Positions 1 to 7,122 of a DNA stretch of 64,000 nucleotides are shown here, piece by piece. The DNA lies in contig NZ_JAKEIP010000002.1 of the NCBI RefSeq assembly GCF_021474425.1, forward strand, positions 62,001-126,000. Direction: 5' to 3'. Made by a program: the position numbers and the translations under genes. The notes under the pieces are model-generated. The model did not search any database, was not told the origin of the DNA, and saw only the letters and a list, made by a program, of their open reading frames with translations. Source of the stretch: Streptomyces muensis. Its GTDB lineage: Bacteria > Actinomycetota > Actinomycetes > Streptomycetales > Streptomycetaceae. Position 1 is the stretch's first letter, and the number at the start of each line of letters is the position of its first letter.

Positions 1-1116
1 GACCGCCACGCCGTCGAGTTCGGCGAGCGGCCCCTCGGCGGCCCGGTCGCCACTCGTCGCCGTGAGCGCCGCTGTGAACCGCAGCGGTTCCGGCGGTGCC
101 GCCACCGGGTTGCGCCGCAGCTGGGCCAGCCGTTCCCGGGCTGCCCGCACCTGCCCGCCGAGCTTCGCCTCGTGCGAACGGCGATGCTTGCCGAAGCCCT
201 GCCGCGGGTCCTTGCCGGTGGTGGCGAGCCGCTTCCCGGCGGCCTCGACCAGTTCCTCGGTACGGTCCACCTCCTCCAGCCAGTCCGCGTACTCCTGTTC
301 CGCACGGCGCCGGGCGGCGGCCTTCGCGGAGCGGTAGCCGGCCCAGCCGTCGCCGTACCGGTGGACCGTGCGGGCATCCCGGTCCACCTCGAGGATCGTG
401 GTGGCGATGTTCTCCAGGAAGCCGCGATCGTGGGTGACCGCCACGACGGTGCCCCGATGCGCGCGCAGTCGCTCCTCCAGCCAGCGCACCGCCGTGGCGT
501 CGAGGTGGTTGGTCGGCTCGTCGAGGAGCAGCAGCTCGGGAGCGGCGGCCAGCACACAGGCCAGGGCCAGCCGTGACTGCTCGCCGCCGGAGAGCGAGCC
601 GAGCACCCGCTCGCGGGTGATCCCGGCGAGCCCGAGGCCGTGCATGGCGGCGTCCACACGGACGTCCGCCTCGTATCCGCCGCGTTCCTCGTACGCGGTC
701 AACAGCTCGCCGTACGCCGTGAGTTCGTCCTCCGAAGCCTCGCCGAGGCGCTCCTCCGCGGCACGCAGCAGGCGCTCCATGTCACGCAGTTCGGTGAGCG
801 CGAGGTCGATCGCGTCCCGCACGGTGCAGTCCGGGTCGAGGTCGAGGGTCTGGGCGAGGTGGCCGATGCCACCGGGGAAGCTGACGGTGATGTCGCCGGT
901 GTCCGGCGTCTCGGCCGCGGCCAGCAGCCGAAGCAGGGTGGACTTGCCGGAGCCGTTCTCGCCGATGACGGCGGCCTTCTCGCCCGGTCGGACGGTGAAG
1001 GAGACCTGGTCGAGGACGGTCCGGGTGCCGTACGACTTGGTGACGTCCTTGACGGACAGCTGCGCCACGGCAGCGGGTACGGCAGCGGGCAAGGCGGTAT
1101 GGGCGCGTTCGCGCAT
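1..1116 (-). CDS. ABC-F family ATPase, antibiotic-resistance type (3'-truncated by window edge)
   Basis: A soluble ABC-F protein with no membrane segments. ABC-F resistance proteins bind the ribosomal E site and displace antibiotics, which is the likely role here. Reading leftward from ATG 1116 I see an N-terminal ATPase domain with Walker A GENGSGKST, signature SLSGGEQSR and Walker B LLLLDEPTNHLD (the NHLD is typical of ABC-F). An Arg/Lys/Glu-rich linker follows, and the frame is still open at base 1, so the C-terminal part lies outside the window. The start is supported by GGGAAAG about 6 nt upstream. A 7-codon leader ORF and G/C-rich hairpins sit between promoter and gene, suggesting translation-dependent attenuation. 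Which drug class it handles cannot be told. A housekeeping EttA-like role is less likely given the leader. Confidence 0.88.
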   Translation of the reverse strand, partial: MRERAHTALPAAVPAAVAQLSVKDVTKSYGTRTVLDQVSFTVRPGEKAAVIGENGSGKSTLLRLLAAAETPDTGDITVSFPGGIGHLAQTLDLDPDCTVRDAIDLALTELRDMERLLRAAEERLGEASEDELTAYGELLTAYEERGGYEADVRVDAAMHGLGLAGITRERVLGSLSGGEQSRLALACVLAAAPELLLLDEPTNHLDATAVRWLEERLRAHRGTVVAVTHDRGFLENIATTILEVDRDARTVHRYGDGWAGYRSAKAAARRRAEQEYADWLEEVDRTEELVEAAGKRLATTGKDPRQGFGKHRRSHEAKLGGQVRAARERLAQLRRNPVAAPPEPLRFTAALTATSGDRAAEGPLAELDGVAV

Positions 1117-1145
1117 GTGACTTTCCCTGGGATGTGAAGGGTCTA

Positions 1146-1188
1146 CGGGCAGCGGAAGCAGCAGAGGCGGCCGCGTCGGCCGTGCCCG
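1146..1188 (-). promoter_or_regulatory. Attenuator-like nested hairpin in the ABC-F leader
   Basis: Between the leader ORF and the ABC-F start there is an inner stem CGGCCG/CGGCCG (1168-1173 with 1177-1182, 3-nt loop). It abuts an outer pairing of 1146-1151 with 1183-1188 (CGGGCA/TGCCCG). The two pairings share a strand neighbourhood and could be alternative folds. This arrangement is expected of ribosome-mediated attenuation of resistance genes. No U-tract is obvious, so it may act on translation or by Rho-type termination. Inference from geometry only. Confidence 0.45.
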
Positions 1189-1191
1189 GAC

Positions 1192-1215
1192 TCAGAGAAA
1201 GTAGAAGAAGTGCAT
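1192..1215 (-). CDS. Seven-residue leader peptide MHFFYFL upstream of ABC-F
   Basis: The ORF ATG-CAC-TTC-TTC-TAC-TTT-CTC-TGA lies 76 nt upstream of the ABC-F start. A -10-like TATAGT on the same strand (1227-1222) ends six bases before the ATG, so the transcript would begin at or next to the AUG. The leader would then be leaderless, which is common in actinomycetes. The strongly aromatic peptide (Phe-Phe-Tyr-Phe) and the hairpins just downstream fit a stalling leader that senses ribosome-targeting antibiotics. No other evidence of translation is available. Confidence 0.5.
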   Translation of the reverse strand: MHFFYFL

Positions 1216-1234
1216 GCCGCTACTATAGCAAGAC

Positions 1235-1249
1235 GAGACGACTCGTCTC
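1235..1249. promoter_or_regulatory. Perfect 7-1-7 palindrome between divergent ABC-F and MBL-fold promoters
   Basis: GAGACGACTCGTCTC is a perfect inverted repeat around one central base. It lies between the leftward -10-like TATAGT (1227-1222) and the rightward -10-like TATAGA (1262-1267), so a bound repressor could cover both divergent promoters. The size suits a TetR- or GntR-type dimer, but no cognate regulator is encoded next to it in this window. Confidence 0.5.
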
Positions 1250-1275
1250 CAGTAAGCGTTCTATAGACTCCCCGG

Positions 1276-2049
1276 ATGATGGCCAGTGATCTTCTCCGCC
1301 TCACCGTCCTGGGCAGTGCGACCCCCTATGCGAGCGTGGACAATCCATGCTCCGGCTACCTGGTCTCCAGCGGCCGCACCCGGCTCTGGATGGATGCGGG
1401 CAGCGGAACGCTGGCGCAACTGCAGCGCCATGTCCGCCTCGACGAGGTGGACGCGATCTGGATCTCGCACCTGCATGCCGATCACAGCGCCGACCTGCTC
1501 ACCGCCTACTACGCGGCGCTCTACGCGGACATACGACTCGCCGCGCCCATACCCCTGTACGGTCCGCCGGGCATCGCCGACCGGCTGGCCCACTTCCTCA
1601 CCAACAGCTCCACGCGCAGCCCCGTCGAGTCCGCCTTCGCCGTCCATGAGCTGGAGGACGGGCATCGGACGCGCATCGGATCCCTCACCCTGACCAGCCG
1701 CGCAGTGGCCCACGGCATCCCGGCCTTCGCCGTGCGCATCGACGCCGAGGGCCGGTCGCTGGTCTACTCCGGGGACACCGCGCCGTGCTCCAACCTCACG
1801 CGGCTGGCCGAGGGGTGCGACGCGCTGCTGTGCGAGGCCGAAAGCGCCCAGGCGCCGGCCGAGGCCGAACAGGTGCATCACACCCCCGAGGACACCGGCG
1901 ACACGGCAAGCGCGGCCCGGGCAGGCCGGTTGATCGTCACCCACGTCGGACGATTCCTCACCCCACAACAGGCGGTGGCACGCGCCTCGGCCCGATTCGA
2001 CGGCCCGGTCGACTACGCCGCACCCGGCGCCACCTTCTCGATCGGTTAG
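1276..2049 (+). CDS. Metallo-beta-lactamase-fold hydrolase
   Basis: A 257-residue soluble protein of the MBL-fold, RNase Z/arylsulfatase-like branch. The zinc signature HLHADH is near residue 62. Downstream landmarks are a His around residue 138 (VAHGIPAF), Asp in YSGDTA near 164 and His in VTHVGRF near 223, giving the full two-zinc ligand set in order. Substrate unknown. The start at 1276 (a second ATG follows at 1279) sits 8 nt after a TATAGA -10-like box with no ribosome-binding site, so a leaderless transcript is likely. It is divergent from the ABC-F gene and shares its palindromic control region, which may mean coregulation. Confidence 0.82.
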   Translation: MMASDLLRLTVLGSATPYASVDNPCSGYLVSSGRTRLWMDAGSGTLAQLQRHVRLDEVDAIWISHLHADHSADLLTAYYAALYADIRLAAPIPLYGPPGIADRLAHFLTNSSTRSPVESAFAVHELEDGHRTRIGSLTLTSRAVAHGIPAFAVRIDAEGRSLVYSGDTAPCSNLTRLAEGCDALLCEAESAQAPAEAEQVHHTPEDTGDTASAARAGRLIVTHVGRFLTPQQAVARASARFDGPVDYAAPGATFSIG

Positions 2050-2067
2050 GCCGAGCGCGCGCTCGGC
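2050..2067. terminator. Palindromic terminator between convergent genes
   Basis: An 18-nt perfect palindrome (GCCGAGCG-CG-CGCTCGGC) starts immediately after the TAG stop of the MBL-fold gene and precedes the convergent VWA gene. No T-run follows, as is usual for Streptomyces terminators. Confidence 0.55.
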
Positions 2068-2187
2068 AACTACCCGCCGTCCACCACCATGGGCAGCGCC
2101 CTGGCGCGCTGCCCACGGTGCCGGGCCAGTTGGAAGCGCGCCGGTGTCGGACTGGAGCGCGCGCCACCCACCGAGTTCCGCGGGGCG

Positions 2188-3228
2188 TCAGAGCATGAGC
2201 AGCAGTCGCGTGTTCTTCACGAGCTTCCGGTTCACACTGGTGCTCTGCACAAAGATCGTGAAGTCGTCGTTGTGGTCCGGCTTCACGCGGATCTCCGTGT
2301 CCGGCAGGCCCAGCAGAGCCCGTGCCTGCGGTCCTGTGTACACGCGGTCCGTCTTCTTCTCCAGCACCGCGATCTGCTTCTGCGCCTGGATCTTCTCCGA
2401 CTTGCTCAGCTGGTAGAACGCACCACCGGTGCGGTACGTGTGCCCGCACTCAAGGACCCAGTCGCGGATCGCCGCGTCACGAGCGACCGGGATCAGCTGG
2501 TAAGCCGACGGATCCACCGGGGCCAGACCTGCTGCCTTGATGGTGTCCTTGTTGACCGCCTGCGCACCCGTGGAGAACACCGCCCGCGATCCGCGGATAC
2601 CCCGGGAGCGGCCCACCATGAACTGCTCGGTGGCCTGCTGGATGACCTGCCCGGCCTCCTCCAGCCCCTGGGTGCTCGTGGCGTCCCAGACGGCGATGTT
2701 GTCCTTCGGGAAGCCGCAGTGCATGGCCTCGCGCTTGCCCATCTGATCCGGCACGAGAACGGCCAGGGTCCAGTTGTCCTCCTGGAGGTCGATCATCTCG
2801 GCCACGGCCCCGACCAAAGCGCGCGGGTCCCTGTTGTGTGCGTCGGGGCAGCGATGGCTGGCGTTCTCCTGCCCGTCCGTCAGCACGAAGGTCAGGAAGC
2901 TGTGGTCTCCGTACAGTTGAGCCGTCTGCGCCAGCTCCCGCTGCGACTTGAGCGTCGCCGCCAGCAGCGCCGTCATCCCACCGACCCGGTACAACTGCCT
3001 CAAGGACGGCATCCGCAGCACGTCCTTGTCATAGATGACGCACTCCACCTGGTCCGCGAAGACGTACACCGTGACACGGGTCTCCTGGTCCAACTCCTGC
3101 GATCGGCGGGCCAGATAGGCGATCTGCTGGTCAGCGACCTCCACGACCTTGCGACTCAGGTGCGACATCGACGAACTGGCATCCAGCACAAGTGCGACGT
3201 GGTTGATGTAGTTCTGGCTTCCCGACAT
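2188..3228 (-). CDS. von Willebrand factor type A domain protein
   Basis: A 346-residue cytoplasmic protein with no signal peptide or membrane segment. The N-terminal half is a VWA domain with a MIDAS metal site: DASSS at residues 17-21 and LTDGQ near 117. It resembles the stand-alone VWA proteins of actinomycetes, some of which sit in tellurium-resistance-like loci, but no ter genes are nearby. The C-terminal 150 residues (with CGHTY and basic stretches) I do not recognise. The start is well supported by AGGGGGAG seven bases before the ATG. It is monocistronic and converges with the MBL gene. Molecular role unknown. Confidence 0.8.
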   Translation of the reverse strand: MSGSQNYINHVALVLDASSSMSHLSRKVVEVADQQIAYLARRSQELDQETRVTVYVFADQVECVIYDKDVLRMPSLRQLYRVGGMTALLAATLKSQRELAQTAQLYGDHSFLTFVLTDGQENASHRCPDAHNRDPRALVGAVAEMIDLQEDNWTLAVLVPDQMGKREAMHCGFPKDNIAVWDATSTQGLEEAGQVIQQATEQFMVGRSRGIRGSRAVFSTGAQAVNKDTIKAAGLAPVDPSAYQLIPVARDAAIRDWVLECGHTYRTGGAFYQLSKSEKIQAQKQIAVLEKKTDRVYTGPQARALLGLPDTEIRVKPDHNDDFTIFVQSTSVNRKLVKNTRLLLML

Positions 3229-3343
3229 GACAACTCCCCCTCATCCGACTCGATACCCCGATGCTCTCACCCACCACTGACAATCGATCTTGACCAGGGG
3301 AAGCGTCCGGGGAGCGTGCCGTGGCTGACGCATGCCGTGGTGT

Positions 3344-4171
3344 TCAGGGCAGTTGGACCAGGCTCAGCCGGTACTCCTCGACCTGAGGCAGCCGCTGCGC
3401 GGCGAGGTCGGTCAGCATCTCCTGGACGGCGGCCGGGAGTGCGCCGTACATCGGGGTGGGCAGGCCGCTGAGCGTGTGGGAGGCGAGGACCCGAGCTCCA
3501 GGTCGCCACTCGGTGAGCCGCGCCGGGTCGGCGCAGGTCCACTGCATCCGGGCGTCCACCTTGCTGAGGGCGTCGTGCTTGTCCTGGGCGTCGACCATGC
3601 CGGGGCCGGCGGTGTCGAGGGCCAGCGTCGATCCGGGGAAGCGAGTGGCCAGCAGGTCGACGACATGGTGGACGTCCGCCTCGGTCAGGAAGGGCAGGAC
3701 GGCTTCGGCGGCGAAGAAGTACGGGCCGCCGGAGTGCGCGGAGACGGTCCTTGCCCATCCCTCGTCCGTGACCGACGCGGCGAGTGTCGTGCGCCGTGGA
3801 GTGTCGGTGAGGAACGTACGGCGCAGCTCGATCACGTCGGGGAGGTCGAGCTCGAACCAGCGGGCCCGGCCGTTGTCGGTGCGCTCGAAGCGGGTGTTGA
3901 GACCGGTGCCGATCTCCACCACGGTGCCGTCGGGGTGGGCGGCGAGGAAGTCCGCCGTCCAGCGGTCGAACAGGCTGGTGCGCAGTACCGTGCCGGTCAG
4001 GCTGGGCAGATGGTCGAAGTGGGCGAAGTCGTAGTCGATCGCCGCGACGATCTCCTCGGCGCGGGGATCGGTCAGGATCGGGTCCTTCTTGCGGTTCTCC
4101 ACCGCCCAGCCGTACAGCGGGATCAGAAGGGTCTCCTGGATCGTGCCCAGGTTCGCGCCACGCCGCGTCAT
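3344..4171 (-). CDS. Class I SAM-dependent methyltransferase, LCMT/TcmP family
   Basis: A 275-residue protein of the leucine carboxyl methyltransferase/TcmP fold. The SAM-binding motif EIGTGLNTRFER is near residue 86, followed by the acidic strand WFELDLPDV near 111 and the family helix TPRRTTL. Polyketide TcmP-type enzymes methylate carboxyl groups; whether this one acts on the nearby metallophore is unknown. The start is supported by GGGGAGG before the ATG. A Zur-box-like sequence about 40 nt upstream (4212-4226) overlaps the probable promoter, so the gene may belong to the zinc-responsive set although it is physically separate from the NRPS operon. Confidence 0.82.
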   Translation of the reverse strand: MTRRGANLGTIQETLLIPLYGWAVENRKKDPILTDPRAEEIVAAIDYDFAHFDHLPSLTGTVLRTSLFDRWTADFLAAHPDGTVVEIGTGLNTRFERTDNGRARWFELDLPDVIELRRTFLTDTPRRTTLAASVTDEGWARTVSAHSGGPYFFAAEAVLPFLTEADVHHVVDLLATRFPGSTLALDTAGPGMVDAQDKHDALSKVDARMQWTCADPARLTEWRPGARVLASHTLSGLPTPMYGALPAAVQEMLTDLAAQRLPQVEEYRLSLVQLP

Positions 4172-4211
4172 GACGGCCTCCCCGGCTCGCGTGAGTGGGG
4201 ACGACGCTATA

Positions 4212-4226
4212 TGAAAACGGATCCCA
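4212..4226. promoter_or_regulatory. Weak Zur-box candidate upstream of the TcmP-type methyltransferase
   Basis: On the minus strand this reads TGGGATCCGTTTTCA. The TTTTCA half-site matches the Streptomyces Zur 7-1-7 consensus as I recall it (TGAAAATGATTTTCA or its reverse complement), and the other half is degenerate: 10 of 15 positions. It lies next to a -10-like CATATAG. Confidence 0.4.
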
Positions 4227-4269
4227 TTAACAAGAGTGGCCCGGCTCCGCCGTGAGTGGCGGTGCCGGG

Positions 4270-4590
4270 CTATTCCTGTGCGTGCCGGATGGCGTCCAGC
4301 ACGATGTGGGCGACGTGATCGTCGGTGAGGCAGTACTGGATCTCGCGGGCCTGGCGCCGGGTCGTCACGATCCGGGAGTTGCGCAGCACCCGAAGGTGCT
4401 GGGAGACCAGCGGCTGACTCACTCCGAGGGCGGCGACCAATTCGTGGACGTACTTTCCGCCCTGGGACAGTTCCCGCACGATGCCGAGGCGGACGGGGGA
4501 CGCCAGGGCCTTCAGCAGGTCACTGGCGGCCTGTAGGTCGCGCAGCGGCTCGTCCGTCACGGCTATGGGAGAGGGCGGGGTGGTTGCCAT
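4270..4590 (-). CDS. ArsR/SmtB-family metal-responsive repressor
   Basis: A 106-residue winged-helix repressor. The DNA-recognition region (VSQPLVSQHLRVLR) is near residues 58-71. In the last helix the residues are spaced D-x-H-(x10)-H-x2-E (DDHVAHIVLDAIRHAQE). This corresponds to the alpha5 zinc site of CzrA/SmtB, while the alpha3N cysteines of CadC/ArsR are absent, so zinc (or cobalt) is the probable inducer. It lies 66 nt downstream of the His-rich gene on the same strand, with its own operator-like palindrome just upstream of the ATG. The protein likely represses itself and, via a similar site at 5021, the His-rich gene. Confidence 0.85.
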   Translation of the reverse strand: MATTPPSPIAVTDEPLRDLQAASDLLKALASPVRLGIVRELSQGGKYVHELVAALGVSQPLVSQHLRVLRNSRIVTTRRQAREIQYCLTDDHVAHIVLDAIRHAQE

Positions 4591-4595
4591 ATGCG

Positions 4596-4609
4596 CACAT
4601 TAGCATGTG
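4596..4609. promoter_or_regulatory. ArsR/SmtB-type operator at the arsR-like promoter
   Basis: CACAT-TAGC-ATGTG is a perfect 5-4-5 inverted repeat five bases upstream of the repressor ATG. It has the AT-rich half-sites typical of SmtB-family operators. A related sequence (11-12 of 17 positions shared) occurs upstream of the His-rich gene at 5021-5037. Confidence 0.55.
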
Positions 4610-4622
4610 GCAATGGTTTTCG
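4608..4622. promoter_or_regulatory. Candidate Zur box overlapping the ArsR-type operator
   Basis: TGGCAATGGTTTTCG matches the recalled Zur consensus TGAAAATGATTTTCA at 11 of 15 positions. It overlaps the edge of the ArsR-type palindrome, so two zinc regulators could compete here. Supported mainly by its likeness to the boxes at 8910 and 40641. Confidence 0.4.
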
Positions 4623-4656
4623 GTTGGTGTTCCCTTTACCGAACCCCGGCCCCGGA

Positions 4657-4959
4657 TCAGTGGTCGTCCCAGTGCCCGTCGTGGGCGGCGTGGCGGTGGC
4701 CGTCGTGCACGTAGTCGACGTGGTCCTCGTGCGGGACGGCGACGTGACCGCAGCCTTCGCCGTGCCGGTGGTCGTGGTCCGCGTGGGTGGCGTGGCCGGC
4801 GGTGGCGCACTCGTCGACGTGGTCCCCGTGGGCCCGATGGATGTGGCCGTCGTGCGCGTAGTCGGTGTGGTCGCCGTGCGGGATGGCGACGTGGCCGCAG
4901 CCCTCTCCGTGGGTGTGCGTGTGGCCGTCGTGGGTGCGGTGTTCGGTGGCAGTGGTCAT
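4657..4959 (-). CDS. Histidine-rich metal-binding protein with internal duplication
   Basis: A 100-residue protein with 27 histidines, three cysteines and many Asp/Glu residues. It consists of two related halves, each containing HGEGCGHVA(I/V)PH followed by D-Y-x-HDGH. The composition and repeats point to binding of several zinc (or nickel/cobalt) ions as a buffer or metallochaperone. There is no signal peptide or membrane segment, so it is probably cytosolic. The neighbouring ArsR/SmtB repressor and the shared operator-like sequence upstream (5021-5037) fit induction when metal is in excess. The repetitive coding sequence produces long open frames on the opposite strand, which I regard as shadows. 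Confidence 0.82.
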   Translation of the reverse strand: MTTATEHRTHDGHTHTHGEGCGHVAIPHGDHTDYAHDGHIHRAHGDHVDECATAGHATHADHDHRHGEGCGHVAVPHEDHVDYVHDGHRHAAHDGHWDDH

Positions 4960-5020
4960 GTCGTGCTCCTGGGCGTGCTTTTCGGTCGCCTGTGGCTCAT
5001 GTGCCGCAGGCCATGCATGG

Positions 5021-5037
5021 TGACATTAACATATAGC
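5021..5037. promoter_or_regulatory. Second ArsR-type operator candidate, upstream of the His-rich gene
   Basis: TGACATTAACATATAGC resembles the arsR promoter site GCACATTAGCATGTGGC (core ACATTA-CAT-T-GC) and lies about 60 nt upstream of the His-rich ATG. It is flanked by ATGCATGG/CCATGCATG repeats. The shared core suggests binding by the same repressor. Confidence 0.45.
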
Positions 5038-5207
5038 GATCCATGCATGTTTTGGTTGAGGATTCCTTACCCGCTTTTTGCAACGCGCCCGAGACCGCCT
5101 TGGCCGGCCCTCGCCGACGTCGGCGGGCCAACTCCGCCCGACGGGTGGGCCACACACCCACCCACCGAGCGGCATCGCCTCACACCTGCGTGCCGCACCG
5201 CCAGCCC

Positions 5208-5585
5208 TCAGTTGAGGTGGGCGACCTGCCGTGGCGCAGGCGCCGCGCGCAGGGTGTCGGGCAGCGTGCCGTCATCCGGCATGCCGGCCCGCAACCAGGC
5301 CCCGACCACCGCGGCCTCGGCCTTGGTGACAATCGGGCCAAGGCGTACGACGGCTCCCGTGGGGCTGCGATCCGCCGCGCACGGCTGCACGGCGGCATGG
5401 ACTCCGCTCCGCAGACGGCAGTGCAGGAGCCGTTCCAGACAGCCGGTGGAGACCATGATCCCCTGGCGGCAGCTCCGTACAGCGCGCCGCAACCCGTCCA
5501 TCACCTCCTCGTCGGCGGCATCGCAGTCGGCGCAGACGACCAGGGTGAAGGGCCGGTCCCGGCGGCCTCGTTCGGTGTCACTCAT
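5208..5585 (-). CDS. Small cysteine-rich protein, possible thioredoxin-fold [2Fe-2S] ferredoxin relative
   Basis: A 125-residue protein with six cysteines: CADC near residue 19, SCRQG, TGCLERLLHC near 48-57 and QPC near 68. Then comes a VVRLGPI strand and a W-L-x-A-G-(M/P)-P-D tail. The Cys spacing and the T-G-C-L element loosely resemble thioredoxin-like [2Fe-2S] ferredoxins found in Streptomyces metal-responsive loci, but I cannot confirm a cluster-binding set. The start is backed by AAGGAG eight bases before ATG. It lies 130 nt downstream of the salicylate synthase on the same strand and may be cotranscribed with it. An electron donor for the pathway P450 is conceivable but unsupported. 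Confidence 0.6.
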   Translation of the reverse strand: MSDTERGRRDRPFTLVVCADCDAADEEVMDGLRRAVRSCRQGIMVSTGCLERLLHCRLRSGVHAAVQPCAADRSPTGAVVRLGPIVTKAEAAVVGAWLRAGMPDDGTLPDTLRAAPAPRQVAHLN

Positions 5586-5715
5586 GCACAGGCTCCTTCC
5601 GTTGTGGGTGAGGTTGCGGGCGATGAGACGCGGCAGGCCGGTGCTGGACGCCGGTTCGAGAAGGAGGCCTGCTCGTCGTCCATCAGGTGGTGGGACAGGG
5701 CCTGGCCCTGGCGGT

Positions 5716-7122
5716 TCACTGCGGCTCCACGGGCGGTGTGCCGTGGCTCAGGCGGAGGTGCGGGGCGACGCTGCGGAGCTTCTCGCAGGTCTCCTCCCAT
5801 TCGCGTTCCGGGGTCGACTGGCTCATGATCCCGGCGCCCGCGCGCAGCCAGCTGCGGCCGTCGCGCTGGAAGACCGTACGCAGGACGAGGGCCGCGTCGA
5901 GGGAGCCGTCGGCGTCGGCGGTCAGCACGGCCCCGGCGTACAGCCCTCGGGGCTCGGCCTCGTAGCGGCTGATGGTGCGCAGTGCCTCCGCTTTCGGGCA
6001 GCCGGTGGCGGTGATCGCCGGGAACAGGGTCGCCAGCGCGTGCCAGGGGCCGTGTGCGTCGGACAGCCGTCCCGTGACGCGCGAGGCGAGATGTTGCACC
6101 GAGCCGCGTTCCCGGACCGTCATGAACTCCTCGACGGCGACCGTGCCCGGGCTGCAGACCTGCGTCAGTTCCTCGACGGCGAGGCGTACCGAGATGGCGT
6201 GCTCGTGGATCTCCTTGGGGTCGCCCAGCAGGTCTTCTCGCAGGCGGGCCGTCTCGTCGGGCTCCGCTGTGAGGGCGCGGGTGCCGGCGAGGGGCTGGGT
6301 GGAGACGCGACGGGTGCCCGCCTCGACCTCGACCACCGTCTCGGGGCTGAAGCCGGCCGCCCGCCAGCCGCCCAGGTCGAGGAGGAAGGACCGGGCGGGT
6401 GTGTTGGCCCGCCGGCCCGCGAGGTAGGTGGCGGTCAGGTCCGGGCGCGCGGCCTCGGGCAGGGGCAACGGGCGGGAGAGTACGGCCTTGTGGAGTCTGG
6501 CCGCGCGTATGTCGTCCACGGCGAGTGCCACGGCACGCCGGTACGCGGCCGGGTCCGAGCGCACCAGTGCCTCCGGGTCGGCGGGGGCCTTATCGTCCCG
6601 GTCGGGCCTCGTCGCGGCCAATGCCTCGGCGATTCCAGTCACTTGACGCGGGACGGCCGTGCGGATGCGTGCCTTGCCCGGGGTGAGCTCGACCTCGGTG
6701 GTCGGCAGCATCAGGTGGAGTACGGGGGCGGAGCCGACGGTTCCCGTGTCCGGGTACAGCAGGTGGGCGAGTTCGAAGGCGGCCCAGCCGTGGATCTGCC
6801 AGTCGCGGTGCGGGAGGTGGGCGAGGGCCTCGGCGACCTGGTCCAGCGGTCTCGCCGACGTCGGCTGCGTCGCCGACCGGGTGCCGCAACGGGCCGTGAT
6901 CCGCTCCGCGTCCACGGTCACGGTCGCGGCGGGGCCGGCGGCGTACGTCCAGGTACCGGCACGCTCGTACACGACGTACTCGCTGCCGCCGACTCCACTG
7001 CGGGCGAGCCGGACCGCCGCCACCGCGGGGTCCGCGCAGGACTCCACGATGTGCGCGGGGCCGAGGTCGGGCAGGGCGTCGGCCCACGAGGTCCAGGGTG
7101 CGGTGGTCATGAAGTGCGTCAT
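5716..7122 (-). CDS. Salicylate synthase (MbtI/Irp9 type)
   Basis: A 468-residue chorismate-utilising enzyme that converts chorismate via isochorismate to salicylate in one polypeptide, as MbtI, Irp9 and YbtS do. Landmarks in order are KAVLSR near residue 212 (the Lys serving as general base in the family), [44 protein letters not shown], the [11 protein letters not shown] loop and [10 protein letters not shown]. The ATG at 7122 overlaps the TGA of the upstream ligase (ATGA) and has GGAAGGAG before it, implying translational coupling. It supplies the starter unit for the ligase and NRPS1. Transcription probably starts at the Zur-controlled divergent promoter near 8.9 kb. A plain isochorismate synthase is less likely because no separate pyruvate lyase gene is present. 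Confidence 0.9.
   Translation of the reverse strand: MTHFMTTAPWTSWADALPDLGPAHIVESCADPAVAAVRLARSGVGGSEYVVYERAGTWTYAAGPAATVTVDAERITARCGTRSATQPTSARPLDQVAEALAHLPHRDWQIHGWAAFELAHLLYPDTGTVGSAPVLHLMLPTTEVELTPGKARIRTAVPRQVTGIAEALAATRPDRDDKAPADPEALVRSDPAAYRRAVALAVDDIRAARLHKAVLSRPLPLPEAARPDLTATYLAGRRANTPARSFLLDLGGWRAAGFSPETVVEVEAGTRRVSTQPLAGTRALTAEPDETARLREDLLGDPKEIHEHAISVRLAVEELTQVCSPGTVAVEEFMTVRERGSVQHLASRVTGRLSDAHGPWHALATLFPAITATGCPKAEALRTISRYEAEPRGLYAGAVLTADADGSLDAALVLRTVFQRDGRSWLRAGAGIMSQSTPEREWEETCEKLRSVAPHLRLSHGTPPVEPQ

Noticed and set aside
62..1137. Several long rightward open frames over the first kilobase
   Set aside because: They are opposite-strand shadows of the ABC-F gene, whose Walker and signature motifs read clearly on the minus strand.
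5582..5800. 72-codon leftward ORF between the salicylate synthase and the Cys-rich gene
   Set aside because: It overlaps the end of the synthase, has no ribosome-binding site and no family features; the stretch is probably just an operon spacer.
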